Source: Sphingomonas sp. (GTDB lineage Bacteria; Pseudomonadota; Alphaproteobacteria; Sphingomonadales; Sphingomonadaceae). From it: a stretch of DNA of 42,752 nt. Location: assembly GCA_025981625.1 (NCBI GenBank), contig JAICXF010000009.1, positions 1-42,752 on the forward strand. Direction: 5' to 3'. Every line of letters begins with the position of its first letter. The stretch's first letter is position 1. This document shows, one piece after another, positions 24,014 through 32,596 of this stretch. Under the pieces are notes generated by a model. That model was given only the letters and a program-made list of their open reading frames with translations, ran no database searches and was not told the origin of the DNA. The position numbers were made by a program, and so were the translations under genes.

Positions 24014-24499
24014 TCAGACAAATTGGTTAAGAAACCGTTGGGTGAAAACTTCCCCGAGGACCGCGACACCGCCGGCGGCGATCGCAATCCCGTACGGAAT
24101 CTGCGGGCGGCCCTCTCGACCGCGCATGCGGTGGAAGGTCAGAATGCCCAAAGTCAGCAGGCCGCCCGCAAGCGACATGAACACGAGAAATCGGAAAGTT
24201 CCCGCGGGCGGCAGCCACAACGCGAGCGCGGCTGCGAGCTTCACGTCGCCGCCGCCCATCATGCCAATGCAAAAAGCGCCGGCGAGGAGAACGAAGACAA
24301 TCGCTCCGGCAGCGAGCTGGACTGCCATTCCGGGCCACGGCGCCAGCGCCACCGACAACCAGTAGACCGGCGCGGACAGGGCCACGCACAGATTGAGCCG
24401 ATTCGAAATGGTGAAGGTCCGCACGTCGATGACCGCGGCAACGACCAGCGTCACGCCAAGGGCAAACAGCAGCATCTCGGTAAACACGGCGTTGAACAT
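24014..24499 (-). CDS. cpaA: Prepilin peptidase CpaA (TadV, A24 family)
   Basis: 161 residues. It cleaves the leader of Flp prepilin and pseudopilins at the inner membrane. The two catalytic Asp of A24 peptidases are visible: D25 in AAVIDVRTFTISN and D85 in GGGDVKL. There are about five helices and no N-terminal methyltransferase domain, as usual for TadV. It is first in the minus-strand pilus operon; no pilin gene precedes or follows it in this window, so its substrate must be encoded elsewhere. It diverges from the FAD oxidoreductase across 50 bp. Confidence 0.93.
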   Translation of the reverse strand: MFNAVFTEMLLFALGVTLVVAAVIDVRTFTISNRLNLCVALSAPVYWLSVALAPWPGMAVQLAAGAIVFVLLAGAFCIGMMGGGDVKLAAALALWLPPAGTFRFLVFMSLAGGLLTLGILTFHRMRGREGRPQIPYGIAIAAGGVAVLGEVFTQRFLNQFV

Positions 24500-24549
24500 G
24501 CCGCCACCACTAGACGGCGCGGCTTTCCAATTCGTAACCAGCGGTCCGG

Positions 24550-25650
24550 ATGGAGAATTTCGACGTCATCATCGTCGGCGGCGGCATCGCCGGCGCGAGC
24601 CTTGGAGCGGCGATCGCCGAGCGGCGGACCACGCTGATGATCGAAGCCGAATCGGTCTGCGGATATCATTCGACGGGTCGATCGGCTGCCTTTTACCTCG
24701 AAAGCTACGGGGGTCCGGAGGTGGCCAGGCTGACCGCCGCGTCACACCAATTCCTCGAAGCGCCCCCTCTTGGCTTCTCCGACCGCGGCTTCCTCCGCAC
24801 GCGCGGAGACTTGCACATCAGTCGCGATGCGCTGCCTGATCTTCCTTCATCCGTCGAGACCCGGATCGTCGAGCGCTCCGAGCTCGAGCGGCTGATTCCC
24901 GGAATTCGGCCGGAATGGCGCCATGCTTTGCTGGAGCCGAGCTGTGCGGACATCGACGTAGCTGCCTTGCATGCGTCCTATCTGCGCGCATTTCGGAAGC
25001 GCGGCGGGGTCGTTCGAACGGACGCCAGCTTGCGATGCGGCCGCCATGAAACCGGCAAGTGGATTGTTTCGCTCGCAGACGAATCGACCGTGCGAGGAAA
25101 TATCATCGTCGATGCGGCCGGCGCGTGGGCAGATTCCGTTGCGCAGGCATGCGGCGTCGCTCCGCTCGGTATAGCGCCCAAACGCCGGACGATGGTTCAG
25201 CTTCGCGTCGCCCGATCCGGGCTTCGTGACCTGCCGCTCGTCGACGATGCCGCCGGCACATTCTACTTCAAGGGGGAGGGGGACAGGACCGTGTGGCTCA
25301 GTCCCCACGACGAAATCGACAGCGACCCGTGCGACGCAGCGCCCGAAGAAATCGATGTCGCAACGGCGATCGATCGCTTTCAGAACGTGGTCGACTGGCC
25401 GGTCGAGGCGGTGGAACGACGCTGGGCGGGCCTTCGGAGTTTCGCTCCCGACCGGCTTCCGGTCTACGGGTTCGACTCCCAGGCTCCGGGATTTTTCTGG
25501 TGCGCCGCCCAGGGCGGGTTCGGGATCCAGACATCCCCGGCGGCAGCGGCGATGGCCGCTTCTCTGCTTGTTGGGGAATCGCCCGAGCCAATGGTTGCGG
25601 AGATCGACCCGTCCGTTTTTGCGCCGCAGCGATTCGCTGGCTCAAAATAA
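24550..25650 (+). CDS. FAD-dependent oxidoreductase (DAO family)
   Basis: 366 residues. The N-terminal dinucleotide-binding motif VIIVGGGIAGASLG (6-19) is followed by the acidic ribose-binding residue at the end of strand 2. The later ATG-like motif is VDAAGAWAD (about 193-201), and the C-terminus has RSFAPDRLPVYG and AAQGGFGIQTSPAAAAMAA. This fits a D-amino-acid oxidase or glycine-oxidase type flavoenzyme of the cytosol. The substrate is not evident; GlpD-like or sarcosine-like activity cannot be excluded. It stands alone. Confidence 0.88.
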   Translation: MENFDVIIVGGGIAGASLGAAIAERRTTLMIEAESVCGYHSTGRSAAFYLESYGGPEVARLTAASHQFLEAPPLGFSDRGFLRTRGDLHISRDALPDLPSSVETRIVERSELERLIPGIRPEWRHALLEPSCADIDVAALHASYLRAFRKRGGVVRTDASLRCGRHETGKWIVSLADESTVRGNIIVDAAGAWADSVAQACGVAPLGIAPKRRTMVQLRVARSGLRDLPLVDDAAGTFYFKGEGDRTVWLSPHDEIDSDPCDAAPEEIDVATAIDRFQNVVDWPVEAVERRWAGLRSFAPDRLPVYGFDSQAPGFFWCAAQGGFGIQTSPAAAAMAASLLVGESPEPMVAEIDPSVFAPQRFAGSK

Positions 25651-25653
25651 ATT

Positions 25654-25678
25654 GGGGAGGCGCGGGTCACGCCTCCCC
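25654..25678 (-). terminator. Terminator after rnhA (possibly bidirectional)
   Basis: Perfect 9-bp stem GGGGAGGCG/CGCCTCCCC with a 7-nt loop. On the minus strand it is followed by AATTTATTTT, typical of an intrinsic terminator for rnhA, which ends 90 bases upstream on that strand. On the plus strand it lies 3 bases after the oxidoreductase stop but lacks a T tract. Confidence 0.75.
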
Positions 25679-25768
25679 TCACCAACTTTCCAACAGGGGA
25701 ACGAGAGAGTCGGTGACCGGGGGCTACTACTGCCGCCACAGCCCCATCAAAAGTGAACTCGCGTTCAT

Positions 25769-26224
25769 TCAGAGGCGGTGGTGACGGCGCTGGTCATCCG
25801 CGGCGGCGCAGGCGAGGGCATCCACGCGGTCGTTTTCGGGGTGGCCGCTGTGCCCTTTGACCCACTTCCATTCCACCCGGTGCGGAGCCGCCGCCGCGAT
25901 GAGCTCCTGCCACAGCTCGGCGTTCTTGACCGGCTTCTTGTCCGATGTGCGCCATCCGTTGCGCTGCCAGTTGTGGACCCAGCGGGTGATCCCGTCGCGC
26001 ACGTAGATGCTGTCGGTATGGAGGCGCACCCGGCACGCGCGTTTGAGGGCCTCGAGGCCCTTGATCGCCGCCATCAGCTCCATCCGGTTGTTGGTGGTGA
26101 GCGGCTCCCCGCCGGAAATCTCCCGCTCCTTGTCGCCCATGCGCAGCAGGACTCCCCAGCCGCCCGGGCCGGGGTTACCGCGGCATGCGCCGTCGGTGAA
26201 CATCTCGACCTGCGGCAGGTCCAT
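25769..26224 (-). CDS. rnhA: Ribonuclease HI
   Basis: 151 residues. It degrades RNA in RNA-DNA hybrids using two metal ions. Active-site residues are D11 in [15 protein letters not shown]49 in RMELMA, D71 in HTDSIYV, and the late Asp in NDRVDALA, with the mobile His in [10 protein letters not shown]. The length is typical. The ATG at 26224 is preceded by GGGGA (26231-26235), which belongs to a REP-like arm. It follows ispH on the same strand with the repeat pair between them, suggesting an ispH-rnhA unit interrupted by repeats. Confidence 0.97.
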   Translation of the reverse strand: MDLPQVEMFTDGACRGNPGPGGWGVLLRMGDKEREISGGEPLTTNNRMELMAAIKGLEALKRACRVRLHTDSIYVRDGITRWVHNWQRNGWRTSDKKPVKNAELWQELIAAAAPHRVEWKWVKGHSGHPENDRVDALACAAADDQRRHHRL

Positions 26225-26230
26225 TCATCG

Positions 26231-26345
26231 TCCCCGGCGTTTGCCGGGGAGGGGGACCATCCGAAGCATGGTGGAGGGGTTCTGCGCAAAAGGACCCCTC
26301 CACCGCACTTCGTGCGGTCCCCCTCCCCACGAAATCGTGGGGAGG
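26231..26345. repeat. Inverted pair of REP-like arms between ispH and rnhA
   Basis: Left arm 26231-26282 (hairpin CCCCGGC-gttt-GCCGGGG, AGGGGG, hairpin ACCATcc-gaagc-ATGGT, GGAGGGGTTC); right arm 26292-26345 is inverted (GGACCCCTCC, hairpin ACCGCACTTCGTGCGGT, CCCCCTCCCC, hairpin). Only about 9 nt separate the arms. The sequence design is the same as that of the two arms around the DUF559 gene, but without a gene between them. Confidence 0.88.
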
Positions 26346-26349
26346 ATGA

Positions 26350-27327
26350 TCAAGCGACGAGCTCGCGGGGAAGCTTGAATGTCATCCGCTCGGGCGAATG
26401 GTCGGCTTGCTCCTCACGCACGTCGAATCGGGAGCGAAGCGCGTCGACGACCTCGCGGACCAGGACTTCGGGCGCCGATGCGCCCGCCGTGATCCCGAGG
26501 GTATGAGGCCGACCAAGCCAGTCCCAGTCGATGTCCACCGCGCGCTCGATCAGCCGCGCCGGCACGCCCATTCGTTCGGCGACTTCGGCCAGACGGAGAG
26601 AATTGCTGCTGTTGGGCGCGCCAATCACGAGCATCCGTTCGCACTCGGCGGCGATCGCCTTGACCGCCGTCTGGCGATTGGAGGTCGCGTAGCAGATGTC
26701 CTCGCTGCGCGGTGCGCGGATATCGGGAAAACGGGCCTTCAGCGCCTCGACGATCGCCGCCGTGTCGTCGACCGACAGAGTGGTTTGCGTCAGGAACGCA
26801 AGATTTCCGGTATCGGCGAGGCTTAGCGTCGCAACATCGTCGACAGTCTCGACGAGCGTGATCGACGCAGGTGGCACCTGGCCGAATGTACCGATGACCT
26901 CCGGGTGACCGGCGTGGCCAATGAAGAGGATATGTCGTCCTTCGCTGATCAGCCGCTCGGCCTGGCGGTGGACCTTGGAGACGAGCGGACAGGTCGCATC
27001 GACATAGCTGAGCCCACGGGTTTGCGCTGCCAGGGGAACCGATTTTGGCACGCCATGTGCCGAGAACACGACCGGGCGGTCGTCGGGCACCTCGTCGAGC
27101 TCGTCGACGAACACCGCGCCCAGGCTGCGCAGGCGCTCAACGACAAAGCGGTTATGTACGATCTCGTGCCGCACATAGACGGGCGCTCCAAACCGCTCGA
27201 GCGCGAGTTCGACAATCTGGATGGCACGGTCCACGCCGGCGCAGAAACCACGCGGAGCGGCGATCAGGACCCGCAACGGCGGGAGCAAGCGAGCGGGTTC
27301 AGGCACGGTGCAGGGCATGTAAGGCAT
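26350..27327 (-). CDS. ispH: 4-hydroxy-3-methylbut-2-enyl diphosphate reductase
   Basis: 325 residues. Last step of the MEP isoprenoid pathway: reductive dehydration of HMBPP to IPP and DMAPP by an iron-sulphur cluster. Cluster Cys are C29 (PRGFCAG), C113 (DATCPLV) and C212 ([11 protein letters not shown]). Other landmarks are [21 protein letters not shown] and [14 protein letters not shown] at 27327 has AAGG 9 nt upstream; a start three codons later is possible. It diverges from a lipoprotein gene across 66 bp and is followed by rnhA. Confidence 0.97.
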   Translation of the reverse strand: MPYMPCTVPEPARLLPPLRVLIAAPRGFCAGVDRAIQIVELALERFGAPVYVRHEIVHNRFVVERLRSLGAVFVDELDEVPDDRPVVFSAHGVPKSVPLAAQTRGLSYVDATCPLVSKVHRQAERLISEGRHILFIGHAGHPEVIGTFGQVPPASITLVETVDDVATLSLADTGNLAFLTQTTLSVDDTAAIVEALKARFPDIRAPRSEDICYATSNRQTAVKAIAAECERMLVIGAPNSSNSLRLAEVAERMGVPARLIERAVDIDWDWLGRPHTLGITAGASAPEVLVREVVDALRSRFDVREEQADHSPERMTFKLPRELVA

Positions 27328-27393
27328 CGCTTGCAGCCTTAGAAGGCCCTTCCTATGAACGCGGGCCTGCCGACCGCTTAAGGATAGCCGCTA

Positions 27394-28038
27394 GTGAAGC
27401 TCCGTTTTGCCGCTTTGACCGCTCTCGCACTGCTTGCCGGATGTCGGCACACGGGCGATCTCGCCGCCGAAGAGAACGGGGTCGGAGTCTATGCCGTTCG
27501 AAGCAGCTGCCCGGTGGTCGGGATTCCGACGGGCACGGGGGACATCACCTTGTTCAACCCGCCCGGCAGCACGGATTCGCGTGCGATCGACGTCAGCGCC
27601 ACGATGACCCAGTTGCGCTCCTTCTGCCAGGATTCCGGTAACGACGTGGTGTCCACGGTTACCTTCACCGTGACCGCCCTTCGCCGCGACGCGGGACCGG
27701 CGCGGCAGGTCATGCTGCCCTATTTCGACGTTGCCCTTCGCGGCGGCACAACAATTGCCGCCAAGCAGATCGGTTATGTCGCCCTGAACTTCCCTGCGGG
27801 TAGCCAGCATGCATCGACCCGCGCGCAGGCTAGTGTGCGCGTCAACCGCGCGGCCGCAACGCTTCCGCAGAACGTGAAAACCTACCTCACTCGTCCGCGC
27901 AAGGCCGGCGCGGCCGACGCAGCCGTCGATCCGCTGTCGGAGCCCGGCGTGCGCGCGGCGGTCGCCAACGCGACCTTCGAGCATCTCGTCGGTTTCCAGA
28001 TGTCCCGCGACCAGCTGAAGTATAACGCCACCCGCTAG
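27394..28038 (+). CDS. Hypothetical lipoprotein
   Basis: 214 residues, GTG start at 27394 with AAGGA upstream. The signal peptide MKLRFAALTALALLAGC has lipobox LAGC with the lipidated Cys at residue 17, so it should be anchored in the cell envelope. The rest is beta-rich with alternating polar residues (ITLFNPPGS, STVTFTVTALRR) and two further Cys (about 39 and 78) that could form a disulphide. I do not recognise a characterised family; similar proteins are found as hypotheticals in sphingomonads. Confidence 0.78.
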   Translation: MKLRFAALTALALLAGCRHTGDLAAEENGVGVYAVRSSCPVVGIPTGTGDITLFNPPGSTDSRAIDVSATMTQLRSFCQDSGNDVVSTVTFTVTALRRDAGPARQVMLPYFDVALRGGTTIAAKQIGYVALNFPAGSQHASTRAQASVRVNRAAATLPQNVKTYLTRPRKAGAADAAVDPLSEPGVRAAVANATFEHLVGFQMSRDQLKYNATR

Positions 28039-28151
28039 GTGGCGATTTCCTCTCTACATCGGCGTAGGGACTACGAAACCAAGGTCCGTGCTCTCGCCAT
28101 GCTCGCCGTCAAGCTTCGGGCCAGAGGCTGGACAAGTTGAGGACACGATCA

Positions 28152-28412
28152 ATGAAGCTGCTTGAATTGCCCGACGGGATGGTAAGTCTCGAATTTCAGG
28201 CATCTGAGCGTGGCGGTCTGATGGAGCGCCTGGGAAAGTTCGGCTCGGTCAGACGCCAGCCACAAGCTAGGTATGTCAGGATCTCGGTTGGTCCTGAGCA
28301 ATTCGTGTATCAGGACGAGTGGGACGAGCCGAGCCTCATTTCGACTTCAAAGGCGGGAGCAAAGCTCCTGCGAAGGCTTGTAGCTTCTCCGGCGCACAGC
28401 AAGGCTGCGTGA
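28152..28412 (+). CDS. Hypothetical small protein
   Basis: 86 residues, no family recognised. It has no signal peptide or membrane helix. The sequence is mildly basic (GGLMERLGKFGSVRRQPQ), with a beta-like middle (RYVRISVGPEQFVYQDEW) and a Lys/Ala-rich end. ATG at 28152 with GAGGA about 9 nt upstream is better than TTG at 28137. Coding bias resembles that of its neighbours, but confidence that it is expressed is only moderate. Confidence 0.5.
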   Translation: MKLLELPDGMVSLEFQASERGGLMERLGKFGSVRRQPQARYVRISVGPEQFVYQDEWDEPSLISTSKAGAKLLRRLVASPAHSKAA

Positions 28413-28530
28413 CCGGAACAAGCCAGAGTATGGCCACCCGCTAAGACTTCACACGAAAGGCGCGTTGACTCGCGGCGGCGCGCCAGCCAAGGCACGCCGC
28501 GTCGCCGGGAGTTTCGGTTTCCGGATGGCC

Positions 28531-28636
28531 GCGCGGGAGAGTGTCCGCCGTACCCCGGACTTGATCGGGGGCAGGTGGAACGCCGAAGGAGCAACCGCCC
28601 CCGGAATCTCTCAGGCACCAGGGACCGCGCGCGCCT
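28531..28636 (+). ncRNA. Glycine riboswitch, aptamer 1
   Basis: P1 is GCGCGG (28531-28536) pairing with CCGCGC (28625-28630). The conserved core is seen: GGGAGAGTGTCC, CGCCGAAGGAGCAA (28580-28594), and CTCTCAGGCACCAGGGAC (28608-28625). P3 is extended by a GC-rich arm carrying CCCCGGACTTGATCGGGG. It forms a tandem pair with aptamer 2, as in most glycine switches, which turn on glycine cleavage genes when glycine is abundant. Confidence 0.92.
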
Positions 28637-28640
28637 GACA

Positions 28641-28717
28641 GTCTGGAAAGTGTCCGGCGAAGCTTCGGCTTTGGCGGGCCGCCGAAGGGGCAAAGCTCTC
28701 AGGCGCTAGGGACAGAC
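28641..28717 (+). ncRNA. Glycine riboswitch, aptamer 2
   Basis: P1 GTCTG (28641-28645) pairs with CAGAC (28713-28717). Core: GGAAAGTGTCC, a short hairpin CGAAGCTTCG, GCCGAAGGGGCAAAG (28681-28695), and CTCTCAGGCGCTAGGGACAG. Only four bases separate it from aptamer 1. The gcvT start is about 65 nt downstream; no T-rich terminator is visible, so control is probably at translation initiation. Confidence 0.92.
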
Positions 28718-28781
28718 GGGGGCGGCAAGTTGAGCTTCAGCAGGCTCGGCGGTCGCACCTCTATGCCGGAGCGCTTGGCGA

Positions 28782-29981
28782 ATGAGCAGGGAAGTCCACA
28801 ACGGTCCAACCGACGACACCCAGGCGCGCGGAACGCCGATGAGCGGCGATCCCGTTGGAGGCGAGGGGACCGCCCCGCCCGAGCTCGACAAGCTTCCGCT
28901 CGATGGCTGGCATCGCGCCCGCGGCGCCCGAATGGTGCCGTTCGCGGGCTACGAGATGCCGGTCCAGTATGAAGGCATCATCGCCGAGCATCTGTGGACC
29001 CGCGAAAATGCGGGCCTGTTCGATGTCAGCCACATGGGCCAGCTGCTGATTCACGGCCGCGGAGTGGATGCGGCGCTAGAGAAGCTGATGCCGGGCGACT
29101 TTCTCAACGCCAGCGACATGAAGCCCAAATATTCGCTGCTGCTCGAGGAAGACGGTGGCATCATCGACGACCTGATGGCCACCCGCCGCGGTGATGATTT
29201 CTATGTCGTCGTCAACGGCGCCACCAAGCATGGCGATATCGACTACATGGAGAAGAATTTTCCACGCGAAATCGTGATCGATTACATGAAGGAACAGGCG
29301 CTGCTCGCGCTTCAGGGGCCGCGAGCGGCCGAGGTCCTCGAAACGATCATCCCGGGCGTCAGCCAACTCGGCTTCATGCAGGGTGGCCCGTTCAACTGGC
29401 AGGGCCGCAGCCTGTGGATCAGCCGGTCCGGATATACCGGTGAGGACGGATACGAAATTTCGGTACCGGCCGTCGCCGCGGCAGCACTTGCCGATGCGAT
29501 TTGCGCGCATGAGCTGGCGAAACCCATCGGCCTTGGCGCGCGCGACTCGCTTCGGCTGGAGGCCGGGCTGCCGCTCTACGGCCACGACCTCGACACCCGG
29601 ACCACCCCGGTGATGGCCGGCCTCACTTTCGCCATCAACAAGCGCCGCAGGGGCGAGGGGGGATTTCCCGGGGCGATGCGAATCCTTGCCGAACTGGAGA
29701 ACGGACCGCCGCTGATCCGAGTCGGCCTCGACATCGATGGCCGGCAGCCGGTGCGCGAAGGCGCGCTGGTGCTCGACGGCGAGGGCACGGAGGTCGGCCG
29801 GATCACCAGCGGCGGCTTCTCCCCGTCACTCCAGCGGCCCATCGCCATGGCGTATGTCGCACCCCATCTCGCGGAGCCCGGAACGCCGCTGAAGCTCGAG
29901 CAACGCGGCAAGCTGTTCGATGCCCGAGTCGTCCCCATGCCGTTCGTTCCGCACCGCTATCACCGCAAGGGAGCCGCCTGA
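28782..29981 (+). CDS. gcvT: Glycine cleavage system T protein (aminomethyltransferase)
   Basis: 399 residues from ATG 28782 (GGAG 10 nt upstream); a start at 28839 (MSGDPVGG) gives 380 residues and fits homologues at least as well. GcvT transfers the methylene group from aminomethyl-lipoyl GcvH to tetrahydrofolate, releasing ammonia. Landmarks: [27 protein letters not shown] with the catalytic Asp, [15 protein letters not shown], and [19 protein letters not shown]. It is the first gene under the glycine riboswitch, and its stop overlaps gcvH (TGATG). Confidence 0.96.
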   Translation: MSREVHNGPTDDTQARGTPMSGDPVGGEGTAPPELDKLPLDGWHRARGARMVPFAGYEMPVQYEGIIAEHLWTRENAGLFDVSHMGQLLIHGRGVDAALEKLMPGDFLNASDMKPKYSLLLEEDGGIIDDLMATRRGDDFYVVVNGATKHGDIDYMEKNFPREIVIDYMKEQALLALQGPRAAEVLETIIPGVSQLGFMQGGPFNWQGRSLWISRSGYTGEDGYEISVPAVAAAALADAICAHELAKPIGLGARDSLRLEAGLPLYGHDLDTRTTPVMAGLTFAINKRRRGEGGFPGAMRILAELENGPPLIRVGLDIDGRQPVREGALVLDGEGTEVGRITSGGFSPSLQRPIAMAYVAPHLAEPGTPLKLEQRGKLFDARVVPMPFVPHRYHRKGAA

Positions 29982-30352
29982 TGCCTGTCTATTTCACCAA
30001 GGAGCACGAGTGGATCCGGGTCGACGGCGACACCGCGACCATCGGCATTTCAGACCATGCGCAGGAACAGCTCGGCGACATCGTCTTCGCCGAGGTGCCC
30101 GAAGCCGGTCGGCGCTTGAACAAGGGCCAGGAGGCGGCGGTGGTTGAATCGGTGAAAGCCGCTTCGGACGTCTATGCGCCGGTTTCCGGCGAGGTGATCG
30201 AGGGCAACCAGGCGGTCGCGGACGATCCCGCTCTGGTGAATAGCGATCCGGAAGGCGAAGGCTGGTTCTTCAAGCTGACGCTCAGCGATGCTGGCGAACT
30301 CGATGGCCTGATGGATGAGGGCGCTTATCGCGAGTGGGTGAAGACGCTTTGA
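29981..30352 (+). CDS. gcvH: Glycine cleavage system H protein
   Basis: 123 residues. It is the lipoyl carrier that shuttles the aminomethyl group between P, T and L proteins. The lipoylated Lys is K59 in VVESVKAAS, within a complete hammerhead-type beta fold ([47 protein letters not shown]). It overlaps gcvT by one base, and its stop overlaps the TTG start of the following methyltransferase, so translation is tightly coupled. Confidence 0.97.
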   Translation: MPVYFTKEHEWIRVDGDTATIGISDHAQEQLGDIVFAEVPEAGRRLNKGQEAAVVESVKAASDVYAPVSGEVIEGNQAVADDPALVNSDPEGEGWFFKLTLSDAGELDGLMDEGAYREWVKTL

Positions 30353-31098
30353 GCCAAACCGCGACTTCGACCAGCAAATGGGACGCGGGCGACTATGCAC
30401 GCGTCGGCAGTTTCGTCGCCGAGCTTGGCGCGGCGGCGCTTGACCTGCTCGACCCGCAGCCGGGCGAACGCATCCTCGACATCGGCTGCGGCGAGGGGAC
30501 GCTCACGAACAAGATTGTCGAGCGTGGTGCGACCGTGCTCGGCATCGACGCATCGCCGGAAATGATTGCTGCCGCGCGGGCGAAGGGCGTCGACGCGCTG
30601 TTGCTGCCGGCAGAGGACATGCAGTTCTTCGCTGAATTCGATGCGGCTTTCTCGAACGCCACCCTGCACTGGGTGCTCCAGAAGGAGCAGGCAGCCCGAG
30701 CGATCTTCCGTGCGCTGAAGCCGGGCGGCCGGTTCGCCGGCGAGATGGGCGGGGAGGGGAACATCGCCCGCCTCCAGGAGGTGGTCGACGAGGAAATGAT
30801 CCTGCGCGGCTATGTCCCGCCGATCGACGCGCATAACTGGTATCCGGCGCCCGAAGAGTTCGCAGCCGTTTACGAGGCCGCGGGTTTCCGCGAGATCGAT
30901 GCCCGGCTGATCGAGCGCCCCACGCCGCTTGCGCATGGAGTCGCCGCATGGGTGACGACCTTCCGCAAGGGCTGGCTCGATCGCGCCAATGTTCCCGAGG
31001 CTGAGCGCGCCGAGCTTGCCGCCAGTGTCGCCGATCGATTTGGCGATGGCCCGGCCGACTACGTCCGCCTTCGCTTCATCATGAGGAAGCCGTTTTGA
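30349..31098 (+). CDS. Class I SAM-dependent methyltransferase within the gcv operon
   Basis: 249 residues from the TTG at 30349, which overlaps the gcvH stop (TTGA). The SAM-binding motif I is [12 protein letters not shown] (about 43-54), acidic motif II is [11 protein letters not shown], and the post-motif is ALKPGGRF. This is a Methyltransf_11/25 type fold with resemblance to trans-aconitate methyltransferases (SNATLHWV). The substrate is unknown. Its position between gcvH and gcvPA, under the same riboswitch, suggests that it is expressed in response to glycine; a use of one-carbon-derived SAM is speculation. A GTG at 30334 would lie inside gcvH. Confidence 0.85.
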   Translation: MSQTATSTSKWDAGDYARVGSFVAELGAAALDLLDPQPGERILDIGCGEGTLTNKIVERGATVLGIDASPEMIAAARAKGVDALLLPAEDMQFFAEFDAAFSNATLHWVLQKEQAARAIFRALKPGGRFAGEMGGEGNIARLQEVVDEEMILRGYVPPIDAHNWYPAPEEFAAVYEAAGFREIDARLIERPTPLAHGVAAWVTTFRKGWLDRANVPEAERAELAASVADRFGDGPADYVRLRFIMRKPF

Positions 31099-31105
31099 AC
31101 ACCAC

Positions 31106-31216
31106 CGCTCATCCTGAGTAGCCGCTGAGCGAAGTCGAAGCGGCGTATCGAAGGACGGTCCTTCGATACGGTCCTTCGGCCGGCTTCGCCGGCTCAGTCC
31201 CTACTCAGGATGAGCG
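31106..31216. repeat. 111-bp palindromic element with perfect 15-bp ends
   Basis: CGCTCATCCTGAGTA (31106-31120) is perfectly inverted at 31202-31216. The centre is a 12-bp hairpin GTATCGAAGGAC/GTCCTTCGATAC with one base between (31145-31169). Side hairpins (GCCGG-CTTCG-CCGGC) complete a cruciform-like fold. This belongs to a repeat type common in sphingomonad genomes. It fills the methyltransferase-gcvPA gap. Confidence 0.88.
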
Positions 31217-31237
31217 GAATAGATGAGAGCTGATTGA

Positions 31238-32596
31238 ATGAGATATCTGCCCCTTTCCGACGCCGATCGCAGCGAGATGCTGCGTGTGATCGGCGCCGGC
31301 TCGATCGACGATCTTTTCCGCGATGTTCCCGAAGAGGCGCGGCTCTCGGGTCCGATCGAGGGCCTGCCGATGCACGCCTCCGAAATGGCAGTCGAGCGGC
31401 ACATGACCGCTCTGTCGCGCAGGAACATGGTCGCCGGCGACGTGCCCTTCTTCCTGGGCTGCGGCGCATACCGGCATCACGTCCCGGCAAGCGTCGACCA
31501 CATCATCCAGCGCGGCGAGTTCCTGACCAGCTACACGCCCTACCAGCCGGAGATCGCCCAGGGCACGCTGCAGATGCTGTTCGAGTTCCAGACCCAGGTG
31601 GCGCGGTTGTTCGGCTGCGAGGTTGCCAATGCCTCGATGTACGACGGGTCGACGGGGATGTGGGAAGCGATCGTGATGGCCCACCGCATCACGCGGCGGA
31701 ACAAGACGATCATCTCATCCGGCGTGCACCCGCATTACGTCAGCGTTGCGAAAACGATGGCCAAGTTCACGGAAGACGAGCTCCAGACGTGGCTGCCCGA
31801 ACTCTCCGGCCGGACCGATGCCAAGAACCTCATCGCAGGCATCGATGCGGAAACCAGCGCTGTAGTGGTCCAGTATCCGGACATCCTCGGCCGGATTGCC
31901 GACCTCACGCCGCTTGCCGACGCGGCGCATGCCGCCGGTGCGCTGCTGATCGCGGTCGTCACTGAGCCGGTTGCGCTTGGCTTGATCAAGTCACCTGGCG
32001 AGATGGGCGCCGACATCGTCGTGGGCGAAGGACAGTCGATCGGCGTCGGATTGCAATTCGGCGGCCCCTATGTCGGCCTGTTCGCCTGCCGGGAGAAGCA
32101 CGTGCGGCAGATGCCGGGGCGGCTCGCCGGCGGAACGGTCGATGCCGAGGGCAAGCGCGGGTTCGTCCTGACCCTCTCCACCCGCGAACAGCATATCCGT
32201 CGCGAGAAGGCGACGTCGAATATCTGCACCAGCTCGGTGCTGTGCGCCTTGGCCTTCACCGCGCACCTGACGTTGCTGGGCGAAAAAGGGCTGCGGCAGC
32301 TCGCTTCCTTGAATCACGCGCGCGCGCGTGAGGCGGCCGAGCGTCTGGCGGCGCTTCCCGGTGTCGAGCTGGTCAACGAGAGTTTCTTCAACGAGTTCAC
32401 GCTCAAGCTGCCGGTCGAAGCGCGGCCGGCCGTTCATGCGATGGTCGAGCGAGGCGTGCTTGGCGGAGTCTCGCTTGGGCGGCTCTATCCGGGCGTCGAC
32501 GAACTCGAGAACGGACTTGTCGTCGCCGTCACCGAAACCGCGAGCGACGAGGATATCGGCGCGCTCGAAGCGGCGCTGAAGGAGGTGTGCGCGTGA
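31238..32596 (+). CDS. gcvPA: Glycine dehydrogenase (decarboxylating) subunit 1
   Basis: 452 residues, the N-terminal half of the split P protein. With subunit 2 it decarboxylates glycine by pyridoxal phosphate and loads the methylamine on GcvH. Landmarks: [65 protein letters not shown], and [15 protein letters not shown]. Start ATG at 31238 lies just after the palindromic element and has only a weak GAG site. The stop overlaps the GTG of gcvPB (GTGA). Confidence 0.96.
   Translation: MRYLPLSDADRSEMLRVIGAGSIDDLFRDVPEEARLSGPIEGLPMHASEMAVERHMTALSRRNMVAGDVPFFLGCGAYRHHVPASVDHIIQRGEFLTSYTPYQPEIAQGTLQMLFEFQTQVARLFGCEVANASMYDGSTGMWEAIVMAHRITRRNKTIISSGVHPHYVSVAKTMAKFTEDELQTWLPELSGRTDAKNLIAGIDAETSAVVVQYPDILGRIADLTPLADAAHAAGALLIAVVTEPVALGLIKSPGEMGADIVVGEGQSIGVGLQFGGPYVGLFACREKHVRQMPGRLAGGTVDAEGKRGFVLTLSTREQHIRREKATSNICTSSVLCALAFTAHLTLLGEKGLRQLASLNHARAREAAERLAALPGVELVNESFFNEFTLKLPVEARPAVHAMVERGVLGGVSLGRLYPGVDELENGLVVAVTETASDEDIGALEAALKEVCA

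Noticed and set aside
28465..28493. TTGACT as -35 box of the glycine riboswitch promoter
   Set aside because: No acceptable -10 hexamer at 16-18 bp; the promoter could not be placed.
31106..31216. Insertion sequence
   Set aside because: Too short to encode a transposase and no target-site duplication was recognised; treated as a palindromic repeat.
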